DNA from: an uncultured Sphingomonas sp.
Lineage (GTDB): Bacteria > Pseudomonadota > Alphaproteobacteria > Sphingomonadales > Sphingomonadaceae
Direction of reading: 5' to 3'
Assembly (NCBI RefSeq): GCF_937859915.1
Contig: NZ_CALMAW010000122.1
Span: 1 to 64,000, forward strand
Length of the DNA stretch: 64,000 bases
Shown here piece by piece: positions 43,007-52,359 of the stretch. A program made the position numbers and the translations under genes. Below the pieces are notes generated by a model. That model saw only the letters and a program-made list of their open reading frames with translations, did not search any database and had not been told where the DNA came from. How positions within the stretch are numbered: position 1 is the stretch's first letter; each line of letters begins with the position of its first letter.

Positions 43007-44260
43007 ATGCGGGGAAGCGGACGGACACGGACGATGGTCGGGATGCTGCTCGCAGCCGGCATCGCGCAGGCGGCCATGGCCAGGCCCGACACGCGCGTGC
43101 TGGCTGCCGCGACCGCCGCCCGCGCCGACCAGCTCGCGTTGCTCGAACGCGCCGTCGACATCGACTCCGGCACGGGGGACGCCGCCGGTGCCGCCAAGGT
43201 CCAGGCGCTGCTCGTGCCCCGCCTGCGCGCGCTCGGCGCGACGATCGAGACGGTCGCCGCCGAGGCCGCGGGGCTCGGCGACAATGTTGTCGCGCGGATC
43301 GATGGCACCGGCAGCGCGCGCATCCTGATCATCGCACATGTCGACACGGTATTCCCCGCCGGCACCGCCGCCGAGCGACCCTATCGAAGCGACGGTGCAC
43401 GGGCCTACGGTCCCGGCGTCTCCGATGAAAAGGCCGGCGCGATCGAGGCCGTGGTCGCACTCAAGCTGCTCCACGATCTTGGCGCGCGGAATTACAAGCG
43501 GATCACGCTGCTGATCGAAACCAGCGAGGAACAGGGCTCGCCCGGCACGCGTCATCTGATCGACCGCCTGCTTCACGATGCCGATGTCGAGCTCAACATG
43601 GAACCGGGCGATGCGCCCGATGCGATCACGGTCTGGCGCAAGGGATCGGCGACGATCCACCTCACCGTCCACGGCCGCGCCGCGCATGCCGGCGTCGCAC
43701 CACAGGACGGTCGCAACGCCGCGGTCGAGCTGATCCACCAGCTGAAGACGATCGACCGCTTCCCGCAGTCGGGCGACGGGCTGACCGTCAACCTGACCAC
43801 GCTCAAGGCGGGCGACCGGGTCAACGTCATCCCCGACCTCGCCAGCGCCGACATCAACTATCGCGTGCGCAGCGCCGACCAGTTCGCAACCGTGCAGTCC
43901 GCCTTCGCGGCATCGGCCAAGCAGACGCTCGTGCCGGACACGACGGTCGAGGTGTCGACCACGCCCGCCTTTCCGCCCTTGCCCGAAAACCCGGCAACGC
44001 AGCGGCTCGCGGGTCAGGCCAAGGCGATCTATGCCGGGCTCGGGCGCGAGCTCGGCATGGCTGGAAACGGCGGCGCGTCGGAATCCGCGCTGGCTGCGGC
44101 CGCGGGCGTCCCCGCGCTCGACGGATTGGGCCCGGTCGGCGGCGGCTTTCACAGCGCGCGCGAATATCTCGATCTCACGACGGTGACGCCGCGACTGTAT
44201 CTGCTGACCAAGCTGATCATGGCGATCGGGGATGCCCCCCCGCCCGCAACGCGCCCCTGA
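43007..44260 (+). CDS. M20 family zinc peptidase (carboxypeptidase G2-like), exported
   Basis: 417-residue di-zinc hydrolase with an N-terminal signal (TMVGMLLAAGIAQAAMA). Metal and catalytic residues are visible: IAHVDTVFP (H, D), GPGVSDEKAG (D), ETSEEQGS (E, E), NMEPGD and GGGFHSAREY (H). The dimerisation domain lies in between (GRAAHAGVAPQDGRNA). Relatives cleave C-terminal glutamate from peptides and folates. GGGGAG precedes ATG 43007. Confidence 0.93.
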   Translation: MRGSGRTRTMVGMLLAAGIAQAAMARPDTRVLAAATAARADQLALLERAVDIDSGTGDAAGAAKVQALLVPRLRALGATIETVAAEAAGLGDNVVARIDGTGSARILIIAHVDTVFPAGTAAERPYRSDGARAYGPGVSDEKAGAIEAVVALKLLHDLGARNYKRITLLIETSEEQGSPGTRHLIDRLLHDADVELNMEPGDAPDAITVWRKGSATIHLTVHGRAAHAGVAPQDGRNAAVELIHQLKTIDRFPQSGDGLTVNLTTLKAGDRVNVIPDLASADINYRVRSADQFATVQSAFAASAKQTLVPDTTVEVSTTPAFPPLPENPATQRLAGQAKAIYAGLGRELGMAGNGGASESALAAAAGVPALDGLGPVGGGFHSAREYLDLTTVTPRLYLLTKLIMAIGDAPPPATRP

Positions 44261-44272
44261 ACGGCGAACCGC

Positions 44273-44563
44273 TCAGCGCGTCGCCAGGTCCGCGAACGCC
44301 ATCAGGAACAGGAAGCTCAGCCAGACGACGCCGATCAGCGCAGTCATCCGGACCAGCGCGCTCGCCTTGCCGAGCTTCATGAACGCGCCCAGCACCAGCG
44401 ACGCTTGTACCAGCACGATCGCGAGAGACAGCAGCGGTTTGAGCGGCGCGCCAGGAACCAGCGCATATCCGAGGCTGATGGCGCCCAATCCGAACAGCGC
44501 CGCCCAGACCAGCAGCGGTTTCAGCACGATCGTGCGAGCGTCGGGCGGCCGATCCTCCGCCAT
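44273..44563 (-). CDS. Cytochrome c oxidase subunit IV
   Basis: 96-residue protein with three hydrophobic segments (LLVWAALFGLGAISLGYAL, LLSLAIVLVQASLVLGAFM, LIGVVWLSFLFLMAFADL), the pattern of the prokaryotic COX4 family that stabilises subunit I/III contact. Its ATG shares a base with the subunit III stop. It is the last gene of the Act-caa3 operon. Confidence 0.88.
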   Translation of the reverse strand: MAEDRPPDARTIVLKPLLVWAALFGLGAISLGYALVPGAPLKPLLSLAIVLVQASLVLGAFMKLGKASALVRMTALIGVVWLSFLFLMAFADLATR

Positions 44564-45201
44564 CACCGCCCGATCAGATAAAGCAGCGGCCACAGCAGCA
44601 GCCAGACGATGTCGACGAGATGCCAGTAGAGCGTCGTCACCTCCGCCACCATCCAGCGCGGCCCCAGCGTCCCCAGCCGGTCGAGCCACAACAGCCGCGC
44701 GACGAACGCCAGCCCGATCGTCAGGTGGACCGCATGGATGAGCGTGATCAGCCAGTAGAAGGACCAGAAGCGGATCGCGCCTACCGCGGTGAAGGGAAAG
44801 CCGGGGACCGTCGGGAAAAGATGCTCGGACAGGTCCTCATGATATTCGAAGCCCTTGACGGCCAGGAAGGCGGTGCCGAGAATCAGCGTCGCGACGATCG
44901 CCACGCGGGCCGCGCGCCGCCACTCGGCCTTGATCGCACGCTCGGCGACGGTCAGCGTTGCGCTGCTGCTCATCAACAGGACGGTATTGATCGTGCCGAG
45001 CAGGAGATTGGCTTTATGGCCGCCGACTGCGAACCCGCCCGGGTCCTGCAGACGCGCCACGGCGTAGAGGAAGAAGAAGCCGCCGAAGAACAGGATCTCG
45101 GTCGCCAGGAACAGCCACAGCCCGAACACCATCGCCTCGTGCTGGCGGTCGGCCTGCTCGAACGGCTCGACCAGCATTGGCGTGGGGGGTGCGACGCTCA
45201 C
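44563..45201 (-). CDS. ctaE: Cytochrome c oxidase subunit III
   Basis: 212-residue membrane protein with five predicted helices, the short caa3 form. Marker segments are FGLWLFLATEILFFGGFF, EYHEDLSEHLFP, SFYWLITLIHAVHLTIG and LYWHLVDIVWLLLWPLLYL. The start is taken as GTG 45201, since GGAG lies 7 nt upstream (MSVAPPTPMLVEPFEQ follows). The gap to subunit I contains a REP-like element. Confidence 0.92.
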   Translation of the reverse strand: MSVAPPTPMLVEPFEQADRQHEAMVFGLWLFLATEILFFGGFFFLYAVARLQDPGGFAVGGHKANLLLGTINTVLLMSSSATLTVAERAIKAEWRRAARVAIVATLILGTAFLAVKGFEYHEDLSEHLFPTVPGFPFTAVGAIRFWSFYWLITLIHAVHLTIGLAFVARLLWLDRLGTLGPRWMVAEVTTLYWHLVDIVWLLLWPLLYLIGR

Positions 45202-45216
45202 CGCCACACTCCGCCC

Positions 45217-45286
45217 GTTCTCCCGCGCAGGCGGGGGCCCAGCGCTGCGAAGCGCGAGGCGTGCGTCTCTGGGCGCCCGCCGGGGA
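45217..45286. repeat. REP-like imperfect palindrome between oxidase subunits I and III
   Basis: GTTCTCCCGCGCAGGCGGGGGCCCAG on one side and CTGGGCGCCCGCCGGGGAAT on the other, separated by about 25 bp. The outer parts pair imperfectly, and the left arm has its own hairpin (CCCGC-GCAG-GCGGG). It occupies one of the two wide gaps of the operon. Confidence 0.65.
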
Positions 45287-45298
45287 ATCGGGCGCCAC

Positions 45299-46966
45299 TC
45301 ACGCCCGTTCGTCCTGCATCGTCTCGTCGGCTTTGCCCGGGGCCTCGTCCCAATCATGATAGGCATAGGCCTCGGTCCGAACGACGGGGAAGACGAGGAA
45401 ATTATGCTTCGGCGGCGGCGACGTGGTCGTCCACTCGAGACCGGTCGCCTGATGCGGATTGTCGGGCGCGCGCTCGCCGTAGAAGAGCGAATAGCCCAGG
45501 TAGAAGAGCGGCATCAGATAGCCCACCGCAAGCACCACCGCACCGGTCGACGACATCACGTTCCAGACCTGAAATTCGGGCGGGTATTCGTGATAACGCC
45601 GCGGCATGCCGAGATAGCCGAGGATGAATTGCGGGAAGAAGGTGAAGTTGAACCCGAAGAACAGCCACAGCGCCGCGCTTCTCGCAAAGGTCTCCGAATA
45701 GAGCCGCCCGGTGATCTTGGGCCACCAGAAATGCAGCCCCCCGAAGAAGGCGGACACCGATCCGCCGACCATGATGTAATGGAAGTGCGCGACGACGAAA
45801 TAGGTGTCGGACAGATGCACGTCGACCGGGATCGAGGCGAGGAACAGGCCGGTCAGCCCGCCCAGCGTGAACAGCCCGACGAAGCCCAGCGCATAGAGCA
45901 TCGGTGCCGAGAAGCGGATCGTCCCGCGATAGAGCGTGCCCGTCCAGTTGAACACCTTGATCGCGGAAGGGACGGCGATCACGAAGCTCAGGAAGCTGAA
46001 GATCATGCTCGCGAACGGAGATTGTCCCGAGACGAACATGTGATGGCCCCACACCAGGAAACCGATCACCGCGATCACCAGCATCGCATAGACCATGAAC
46101 TGGTAGCCGAACACGCGCCGCCGCGCCTCGCAGGCGATGATCTCCGAGACCACGCCCATCGCCGGCAGGATCATGATGTAGACCGCCGGATGGCTGTAGA
46201 ACCAGAATAGGTGCTGGAAGAGCAGCGGGTCGCCGCCCGCGCGCGGATCGAAGATCGGCAGGCCGAGCAGCCGCTCCGCGCAGATCAGCACCATCGCCAT
46301 CGCCAGCACCGGCGTCGCCAGCACCATGACCAGGCTGGTCGCGTACATCGACCAGCAGAACAAGGGCAGCCGCATCCAGGTCATGCCCTTGGTGCGCAGC
46401 AGATGGACGGTGGCGATGAAGTTGATCCCGGTCGCGATCGACGAGAAACCGACGACGAAGATGCCGAACGCGGCGAGCAGCACATAGCTGTTCGAGTAGA
46501 GCGTCGAGAAGGGCGTGTAGAAGGTCCACCCCGTATCGACCCCGCCGAGCAGCAGTGCGGCGAGCGTGAAGCAGCCGGCGATGACGTAGAGGTACCAACT
46601 CATCAGGTTGAGCCGCGGGAAGGCGACGTCCTTGGCACCGATCATCAGCGGCAGCAGGAAATTGCCCAGCGTCGCAGGGATCGAGGGGACGAGGAAGAAC
46701 CACACCATGATCACGCCGTGCAGCGTGAACAGCCGGTTGTAGGTGTCGGCGGTGACGAGATCGCCCTTGGGGGTGAACAGCTCGAGCCGGATCACGGTCG
46801 CCGCCGCGCCGCCGATGAAGAAGAACATCGTGATCGAGACCGCGTAGAGGATCGCGATCCGCTTGTGGTCGGTCGAGAGCAGCCACGAGCGCAGCGTCGT
46901 ACCCTCGGTCAGATAGGTGCGCTCGCCGGGTTCGCGCGCCAGCAGGCCGGTGTCGTCGCTTCTCAT
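45299..46966 (-). CDS. ctaD: Cytochrome c oxidase subunit I, type A2 (caa3)
   Basis: 555-residue catalytic subunit of a heme-copper oxygen reductase, reducing O2 and pumping protons. Low-spin and high-spin heme ligands and the CuB site are seen in [23 protein letters not shown] (CuB His with Tyr cross-link region), GHHMFVSG and [10 protein letters not shown]. The A1-type GHPEV glutamate is replaced by YSHPAV, the hallmark of the A2 subfamily found in caa3 enzymes. ATG 46966 lies 10 bp after the subunit II stop. Confidence 0.96.
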   Translation of the reverse strand: MRSDDTGLLAREPGERTYLTEGTTLRSWLLSTDHKRIAILYAVSITMFFFIGGAAATVIRLELFTPKGDLVTADTYNRLFTLHGVIMVWFFLVPSIPATLGNFLLPLMIGAKDVAFPRLNLMSWYLYVIAGCFTLAALLLGGVDTGWTFYTPFSTLYSNSYVLLAAFGIFVVGFSSIATGINFIATVHLLRTKGMTWMRLPLFCWSMYATSLVMVLATPVLAMAMVLICAERLLGLPIFDPRAGGDPLLFQHLFWFYSHPAVYIMILPAMGVVSEIIACEARRRVFGYQFMVYAMLVIAVIGFLVWGHHMFVSGQSPFASMIFSFLSFVIAVPSAIKVFNWTGTLYRGTIRFSAPMLYALGFVGLFTLGGLTGLFLASIPVDVHLSDTYFVVAHFHYIMVGGSVSAFFGGLHFWWPKITGRLYSETFARSAALWLFFGFNFTFFPQFILGYLGMPRRYHEYPPEFQVWNVMSSTGAVVLAVGYLMPLFYLGYSLFYGERAPDNPHQATGLEWTTTSPPPKHNFLVFPVVRTEAYAYHDWDEAPGKADETMQDERA

Positions 46967-46976
46967 CGTGGCCCCG

Positions 46977-47906
46977 TCATCGCGCTTCACTCCGGCCCTG
47001 CTCGAGCGCCTTGATATAGGCGACCATCGCGACGACCTGCTCCTCGCTCGCGACACCCTGATAGCTCGGCATCACCGACGGATAGCCGGCGACGACCTGC
47101 GCCTCGGGGCGCAGGATGCTGGTGCGCAGATAATCCTCGTCGGCGGTGACGGTGCTGCCGTCGGCGAGCGTCACCGGTCGGTCGTAGAGCCCGGCGAGCG
47201 GCGGCGCCGGCACGCGGGCGCCGGCACCGTGGCACCCAGAACAGCCGAATTTGGTAAACAGCTGCGCGCCCTCCCCGGCCAGATCCTCGCCATGCGGCTG
47301 CGCGGCGAGCCAGGTCGCGTAGGATTCGGGCGGCATCACGGTGATCGTGCCCGTCATCCGGGCATGGTCGGTGCCGCAATATTCGGTGCAAAACAGGTGA
47401 TAGTCTCCGGCTTTGGTCGCCTCGAACCAGGTCGCGGTATAGCGGCCCGGCAGCACGTCCTGCTTGATCCGGAAGGCGGGCACGCCGAAACTGTGGATCA
47501 CGTCCTGGCTAGTCATCTCGAGCCGCACCGGCACGCCCTGCGGGATATGCAGCGCGTCGATCTCGCGCACCCCCTCGGGGTGCTGCGCTTTCCACATCCA
47601 CTGTTTGGCGACGATGTGGATTTCGAGCGCGCGCTTGGGCAGCAGGAAATGCGGCAGCTGCGCCGACACCGCCCACCAGAAGACGAACAGCGCGACGAAC
47701 AGGGTCGCCACCGTCCAGCCGATCTCCACCTCGCGACTCATCCAGTCGGGAAGCGGCCCGCGATAGGCTTTGGTGCCAGCGCGATATTTGATCGCGAACG
47801 ACAGCACGAGCGTGCCGACCACGGTCATGATGACGACGCTCAAGCCGACCAGCACCCAGAAGATGCGATCGACCGACGGCGCGATGGTGGAGGCGGATTC
47901 AAGCAT
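46977..47906 (-). CDS. ctaC: Cytochrome c oxidase subunit II fused to cytochrome c (caa3)
   Basis: 309-residue subunit. Two N-terminal transmembrane helices precede the CuA cupredoxin domain with ligands in IHSFGVPAF and [14 protein letters not shown]-terminal cytochrome c domain follows, with CSGCH near residue 225 and the methionine ligand in SVMPSYQG. This fused form takes electrons without a separate cytochrome c. ATG 47906 shares a base with the SCO stop. An earlier ATG (47939) would extend into the SCO gene. Confidence 0.95.
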   Translation of the reverse strand: MLESASTIAPSVDRIFWVLVGLSVVIMTVVGTLVLSFAIKYRAGTKAYRGPLPDWMSREVEIGWTVATLFVALFVFWWAVSAQLPHFLLPKRALEIHIVAKQWMWKAQHPEGVREIDALHIPQGVPVRLEMTSQDVIHSFGVPAFRIKQDVLPGRYTATWFEATKAGDYHLFCTEYCGTDHARMTGTITVMPPESYATWLAAQPHGEDLAGEGAQLFTKFGCSGCHGAGARVPAPPLAGLYDRPVTLADGSTVTADEDYLRTSILRPEAQVVAGYPSVMPSYQGVASEEQVVAMVAYIKALEQGRSEAR

Positions 47907-48700
47907 CAGACGGCGCTCCGCTGCCGGCGAAGGCTCCACGCCAGGAAGCCGGCGAACGCCGCGACCAGCGCGATCCCGCCAAGACGCAGCGCAAGGATCG
48001 CGGGCTTGGCATAGACTCCCTGCGCCGCGGCCAACCCGTAGCAGATCGCGCTGATCCGCCCCGCGAGGCTGTCGTCGGCTTTGGGCGACGGTGCGACATA
48101 GGCGGCATCCAGCTTGGCACGCGCAATCGCGGACGCCAGTTGCGGCGCCGTGGTCGCGGTCTCCGGCAACAGCGCGGCCAGGGTGCCCGTCGGCGCAAAG
48201 ACGTACAGCGCCGCGTCGTGCGCGAACTGATCGGCCTCGGCATCATATTCGGCGTGATAGCCGAGCGCCTTTTCCGCGATCGCGATCGCCGCGGGCGTGC
48301 CGGTCAGCAGTTCCACGCTCCGCGCCTCGCGCGGCAGGCTCTGCAGCCGTTCGCCGATCAGCCGGCGCGCCACCGCCGGCCCGTCGCCGTCGAGCCCGAT
48401 CACCACCATGCGATAGTCGCGACCTGGCACCAGCGCGGCATCGTGCAGCGCCCCCGCGGTCAGCGTGATGCCGGGGCCGCAGATATGTTTGCAGCTGTAA
48501 TCGGCAAACAGCAGCACGGTCGGCATCGAACCATTGGCAAGGGTGACGCGTGCGCCACGCTGGTCGACAAAACCGAGCCCCGCCGGCAGCACCGCGCCTG
48601 TCGGCGGCGTCGCGCCGACGCGCGACAGTTCGGCGGGGGTCAGTGCGGCGGCCACGGGGCTTGCGAGCAGCGCCACTGCGAGAATCGCCGCGCGGTTCAC
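47906..48700 (-). CDS. SCO1/SenC family copper chaperone
   Basis: 264-residue thioredoxin-like copper protein that loads the CuA site of subunit II. It has a signal peptide, then the copper motif CKHIC (C-x3-C) near residue 70 and the distal His in FAHDAALYV near 160. A C-terminal transmembrane helix (LRLGGIALVAAFAGFLAWSL) anchors it, unlike many SCO proteins that use an N-terminal anchor. It overlaps its neighbours on both sides. Confidence 0.92.
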   Translation of the reverse strand: MNRAAILAVALLASPVAAALTPAELSRVGATPPTGAVLPAGLGFVDQRGARVTLANGSMPTVLLFADYSCKHICGPGITLTAGALHDAALVPGRDYRMVVIGLDGDGPAVARRLIGERLQSLPREARSVELLTGTPAAIAIAEKALGYHAEYDAEADQFAHDAALYVFAPTGTLAALLPETATTAPQLASAIARAKLDAAYVAPSPKADDSLAGRISAICYGLAAAQGVYAKPAILALRLGGIALVAAFAGFLAWSLRRQRSAV

Positions 48701-48990
48701 GGCTTACCCCATAGCGCATCGCCCTGCGCCGCCGTCACCGCCATCGCATTGCCGATCGCCGCCGGCGGCCGCGGTGCCTGGACCTGGCGCCAGTCGCTCG
48801 GCGCGGTGTCGATCGTCTCGAGCACGGGCGCCGCGAAATGCTCGGGCACCGCCCGCGTCTGCGCGGCGTAGCGATGGTTGTAAAAGGTACCGGTGACGAC
48901 GACGAGTGCGACCAGCGTGATCACGAAGACGGCCAGAGCGATCACCGCCGGCTTGGCGCGGACGCTCCAGCCCTCATAGTCCTGGCTCAT
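48697..48990 (-). CDS. Unrecognised single-span protein in the Act-caa3 operon
   Basis: 97-residue protein with an N-terminal cytoplasmic tip (SQDYEGWSVRAKP), one membrane helix (AVIALAVFVITLVALVVVTGTF) and a proline-rich periplasmic tail of about 55 residues (VQAPRPPAAIGNAM). It overlaps ActF and SCO by ATGA, so it is translated with them. It could be an ActG-like or supercomplex linker subunit, or an assembly factor. I do not recognise the family. Confidence 0.8.
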   Translation of the reverse strand: MSQDYEGWSVRAKPAVIALAVFVITLVALVVVTGTFYNHRYAAQTRAVPEHFAAPVLETIDTAPSDWRQVQAPRPPAAIGNAMAVTAAQGDALWGKP

Positions 48991-49910
48991 GCCCACGCCT
49001 CCCGCGCCAGTCCGCCGACCGCCAATGTTGCCGCCAGCCCCATGGCCAGCCCGATCCGGCCACCCGGCCCCGCGACGATCCACACCCCAATGAGCCCGAG
49101 CGCGAGCAACGCCGCACGCCCCGCCCAGCCACGCGCGCCATCGCTGCGGCTCAGTCCGATCAGCAGGATCGGCGCGATCAGCCCGAATACTAGCGCGAGG
49201 CCCGGCAGCAGCGCGGCTGGCAACGTCCGACGATCGACATACCAGCCGACATGCGCGGGCAGATTGCCGAACCAGACGATGACGAAGTCGATGTAGAGAA
49301 AATAGCTCAGCCCGAGCGCGCAGGCGACAAGCAGATAAGCGAGATCGCGACGCTGCGACACCGTTCCCAGGCCTGCCGCGCAGGCCAGAGCGGCCGACCC
49401 ACCGATCTGCATCACCGCGAGCACCATCGGCGCCACGGACTCGGGCTGCGCGGGTGCGACGCCGAGCAGCCAATCATAGGCCATCACGGACACGATGAGC
49501 CCGTGCAGCAAGAGCAGCGGCCCCGCCTGCGTCAGCGTGCCCCGCCTCAGCGCACGGCCGATCCACGACCAGACCAATAAGGCCAGCGCCGATCGGACGG
49601 CGAAGGCTATAGGCGATAGCCACAGCTGGAGGTGGCCCTCGGGATGGTGGAACAGCGCCTGTCCGATCACCACCGGAACCGCGAGCAGCCCTAGCCAGGG
49701 CATCGCCGGCAGCATTGGCACCAGCGCGGCATCCCAATCGGCGCCGACGACGCGCGCGATCAGCAGCAAGGCCACCGCGCCGATCGGCGGGGCGCTCAGC
49801 AGGAGGAAGGCCGCCCGCCAGCCATCGGCCGCAGCGCGCGGATCGGCGATCGCGAGCAGGGCGACCGCCGCCGCGCCCAACAGCGCGCGAAGCAGCGACG
49901 CCACCCTCAC
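48987..49910 (-). CDS. actF: Alternative complex III subunit ActF
   Basis: 307-residue protein with about nine or ten membrane helices. The segment LFHHPEGHLQLWLSPIAFAVRSALALLVW is characteristic of the ActF family, the second NrfD-unrelated integral subunit. LSYFLYIDFVIVWFGNLP is also diagnostic. It starts at GTG 49910, overlapping the ActE stop (GTGA). Confidence 0.85.
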   Translation of the reverse strand: MRVASLLRALLGAAAVALLAIADPRAAADGWRAAFLLLSAPPIGAVALLLIARVVGADWDAALVPMLPAMPWLGLLAVPVVIGQALFHHPEGHLQLWLSPIAFAVRSALALLVWSWIGRALRRGTLTQAGPLLLLHGLIVSVMAYDWLLGVAPAQPESVAPMVLAVMQIGGSAALACAAGLGTVSQRRDLAYLLVACALGLSYFLYIDFVIVWFGNLPAHVGWYVDRRTLPAALLPGLALVFGLIAPILLIGLSRSDGARGWAGRAALLALGLIGVWIVAGPGGRIGLAMGLAATLAVGGLAREAWA

Positions 49911-50383
49911 TTGCCCTGCCCCGGCTGGAGCGTCTTGAGCGCCTCGACATAGGCGGCGATCGCCCAGCGGTCGTCGGGCTCGATGCGATCGGCGAACGGG
50001 TACATCGCGCCATAGCCGCGCGTGATCGCGTCGGCGGTGCGGCGCGGATTGTCTTGGTTTCCGAACGCCGGCGGCCGCGGAAAACCGCGCTGGACGACGC
50101 GGCCGAGGCCGTTGCCCGTCTCGGCGTGACAGGGCGTGCAGAAGATCCGATACCGATCCTCGCCCCGCGCTAGCAGCGCGGGCGTGACGTGCGGCGGCGT
50201 CGTCGCGGCGGCATCCCGCGCGGGCTGATCCTGCGCGACCGTCCCGGCAGGCGCGTCGTCGCTCGCCGCCGGCCCATCCTGCCACAAGGTCGCGCCGCCC
50301 TGCGCGTCGTGGCGCGCCTGCTTGGTCATCGACAGGTCGCAGCCGGCGAGCAGCAGCGGCATGGCGAGCAGCGCGGCCTTCAT
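49907..50383 (-). CDS. actE: Alternative complex III cytochrome c subunit ActE
   Basis: 158-residue lipoprotein cytochrome c with lipobox LLLAGC near residue 15, so it is anchored at the periplasmic face. The heme motif is CTPCH near residue 82, and the Met ligand is in GAMYPFADRI. As the mono-heme member of the complex it can relay electrons from ActA toward the oxidase. Overlaps with ActD and ActF are ATGA/GTGA. Confidence 0.9.
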   Translation of the reverse strand: MKAALLAMPLLLAGCDLSMTKQARHDAQGGATLWQDGPAASDDAPAGTVAQDQPARDAAATTPPHVTPALLARGEDRYRIFCTPCHAETGNGLGRVVQRGFPRPPAFGNQDNPRRTADAITRGYGAMYPFADRIEPDDRWAIAAYVEALKTLQPGQGK

Positions 50384-50895
50384 CGCGTCACCATCCGACT
50401 GTGCACCGCGCCGGCTTCCGTCAGCATCCGGATGATGTCGGGCGCATCGTCCTCGTCGCAGGCGAGCGCAAGGACGAATCGGTCGGACGAGGCGCGCGCC
50501 ACCTCGTCGAGATCGAAGGCGCCGTCGTGCAACCGCGTCAGCCTCGCCCGCACGACGAAGGCGAGCATGCCCGCGATCCCCGCCGCGAGCGCGCCGAATT
50601 CGATCGGCGCGATCAGGAACACCGGCCAGGAGTGCAGCGGCCGCGCGCCGCTGTCGAACGGGTAGGCCTGCGTCGCGGTCCACCAGATGAACGCGTAGAA
50701 GCCGGCCGCCGAGAGCAGCCCCGCGGCGATCGCGATCCAGGCGATCGGATAGGCTTCCACCTCGCCGATCTCGCCCAGTTCGATCGGCATCGGCGACCAC
50801 AGCCCGACGATCCGCCGCCCGTCGTCCCGCGCCTGCGCGACCGCCTCGCGAAACGGCGCCTCATGCGCGAAGCTGGCGAGCGCGAGCGCGGTCAT
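50380..50895 (-). CDS. actD: Alternative complex III subunit ActD (DUF3341)
   Basis: 171-residue protein with two membrane helices (AWIAIAAGLLSAAGFYAFIWW and WPVFLIAPIEFGALAAGIAGMLAFVV) and soluble ends, matching DUF3341. The N-terminus FAHEAPFREAVAQARDDG and the LWSPMPIEL loop are typical. It has no cofactor motif. It is linked to the ActC and ActE genes through ATGA overlaps. Confidence 0.9.
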   Translation of the reverse strand: MTALALASFAHEAPFREAVAQARDDGRRIVGLWSPMPIELGEIGEVEAYPIAWIAIAAGLLSAAGFYAFIWWTATQAYPFDSGARPLHSWPVFLIAPIEFGALAAGIAGMLAFVVRARLTRLHDGAFDLDEVARASSDRFVLALACDEDDAPDIIRMLTEAGAVHSRMVTR

Positions 50896-52232
50896 CGCGC
50901 GCTCTCCGCCAGTTCGCGGATCTCGTACATCGGCACCAGCGGGATGACGCGCGCGAGCAGCAGGAACAGCAGCACGAACAGCCCGCCGGTGCCGAACAGG
51001 ATCAGCCCGTCGACGATCGTCGGCACGTACAGCGTCCACATCGTCGGCTCGTAGCCGATCGACAGCGTGTTGCAGAGGATCAGGATGCGCTCGAAATACA
51101 TGCCGACCAGCACGCCCAGCGACACGATCACCAGCACCGGCGTCGAGCGCCTGAGCGCGGGCGACCAGAACAGCTGCGGCAGCAGGCAATTGCCGAGGAT
51201 CATGCCGTAGGTCATGCCCGAATAGGGGCCGGTGAAGCTGAAGCGGAGGAAGCGCAGGTCGGCCGCCTCGCCCGTCCACAGCGACGACATCCACTCGCTG
51301 CCGTAGGAGAGCAGCATGATCGATCCGGCAGCGAGCAGCATCTTGGCCATTGCGTCGAGATGATTGGGGCGGATCACGCCCTCCAGCCGCAGCGTCGCGC
51401 GGATCACCAGTGCGAGCAGCACGACCATCGCGAAACCCGAAAAATAGGCGCCGACGACGAAATAGGGCGGGAAGATGCTCTCGGTCCAGCCCGGCATCAG
51501 CGAGGCGGCAAAATCCAGCCCGACGATCGAATGGACCGAGCAGACTAGTGGCGTCGCGATCACCGCCATCGTCCGCTGCAGGCGCTGGTGTGCGCGCCAC
51601 TGGCCGGGCGTCCCCTGCCAGCCCAGCGCGGCGACGCCCCAGATGCGACGCCAGCCCCTGTCGCCGGGCCGATCGCGCAAGGTCGCCAGGTCGGGGATCA
51701 GCCCGAGATAGAAGAAGATCAGCGAGAACAGCAGATAGGAGAGGATCGCCCAGAAATCCCAGACCAGCGCCGAGCGCCACTGCGGCCACACACCCATCGT
51801 GCTGGGATAGGGTCCCAGCCAATAGGCGTACATCGGGCGGCCGAGATGCAGGATCGGGAACAGCCCGGCGATCGACACCGCGAGGATCGTCATCGCCTCG
51901 GCGAAGCGGTTGATCGCATTGCGCCATGTTTGCCGCGTCAGCAGCAGCAGCGCCGAGATCAACGTGCCGGCGTTGCCGATGCCGATCCACCAGACATAGT
52001 TGGCGATCGGGAAGCCCCAGACGACCGCCGAATTATTGCCCCACATGCCGGGGCCGTAGGCAAGCGAGACACCTACCGCGATCGCGCCGAGCCCGGTGAC
52101 GCCGAGCGAGACCAGCACCGCGATCCACCAGCGCTTGCCGGCGCGCCGGTCGGTGAGCGGCGCGCAGACGGCATCGGTGATCGCCTGCATGTCCAGCATC
52201 GACGGCAACAGCCAGCGGGCGGCGTCGGTCAT
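50892..52232 (-). CDS. actC: Alternative complex III quinol-binding membrane subunit ActC (NrfD-like)
   Basis: 446-residue NrfD/PsrC-family protein with ten membrane helices, expected to hold the menaquinol/ubiquinol site and part of the proton route. Characteristic parts are GFPIANYVWWIGIGNAGTLISA, LGRPMYAYWLGPYPSTMG, VCSVHSIVGLDFA and the ending RVIPLVPMYEIREL. A REP-like palindrome separates it from ActB, unlike the overlapping junctions elsewhere in the operon. Confidence 0.93.
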   Translation of the reverse strand: MTDAARWLLPSMLDMQAITDAVCAPLTDRRAGKRWWIAVLVSLGVTGLGAIAVGVSLAYGPGMWGNNSAVVWGFPIANYVWWIGIGNAGTLISALLLLTRQTWRNAINRFAEAMTILAVSIAGLFPILHLGRPMYAYWLGPYPSTMGVWPQWRSALVWDFWAILSYLLFSLIFFYLGLIPDLATLRDRPGDRGWRRIWGVAALGWQGTPGQWRAHQRLQRTMAVIATPLVCSVHSIVGLDFAASLMPGWTESIFPPYFVVGAYFSGFAMVVLLALVIRATLRLEGVIRPNHLDAMAKMLLAAGSIMLLSYGSEWMSSLWTGEAADLRFLRFSFTGPYSGMTYGMILGNCLLPQLFWSPALRRSTPVLVIVSLGVLVGMYFERILILCNTLSIGYEPTMWTLYVPTIVDGLILFGTGGLFVLLFLLLARVIPLVPMYEIRELAESAR

Positions 52233-52250
52233 CGCGCGACCCCCTTGCTT

Positions 52251-52344
52251 GTTCCCCGGCGCAGGCCGGGGCCCAGGCCCATTCTATTGTCGGGCGGCGC
52301 AGATTCGAAAGTGCGGGCCTGGGCCCCGGCCTTCGCCGGGGAAC
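52251..52344. repeat. Composite REP-like inverted repeat between actB and actC
   Basis: Two 30-bp arms (52251-52280 and 52315-52344) are reverse complements at 29 of 30 positions around a 34-bp centre. Each arm is itself a hairpin (CCCCGG-N6-CCGGGG). The outer ends read GTTCCCCGGCGCAGGCCGGGG and its complement. It resembles the left half of the element at 45217 and has the form of a BIME. Confidence 0.85.
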
Positions 52345-52359
52345 GGTGAGTGACAGGCG

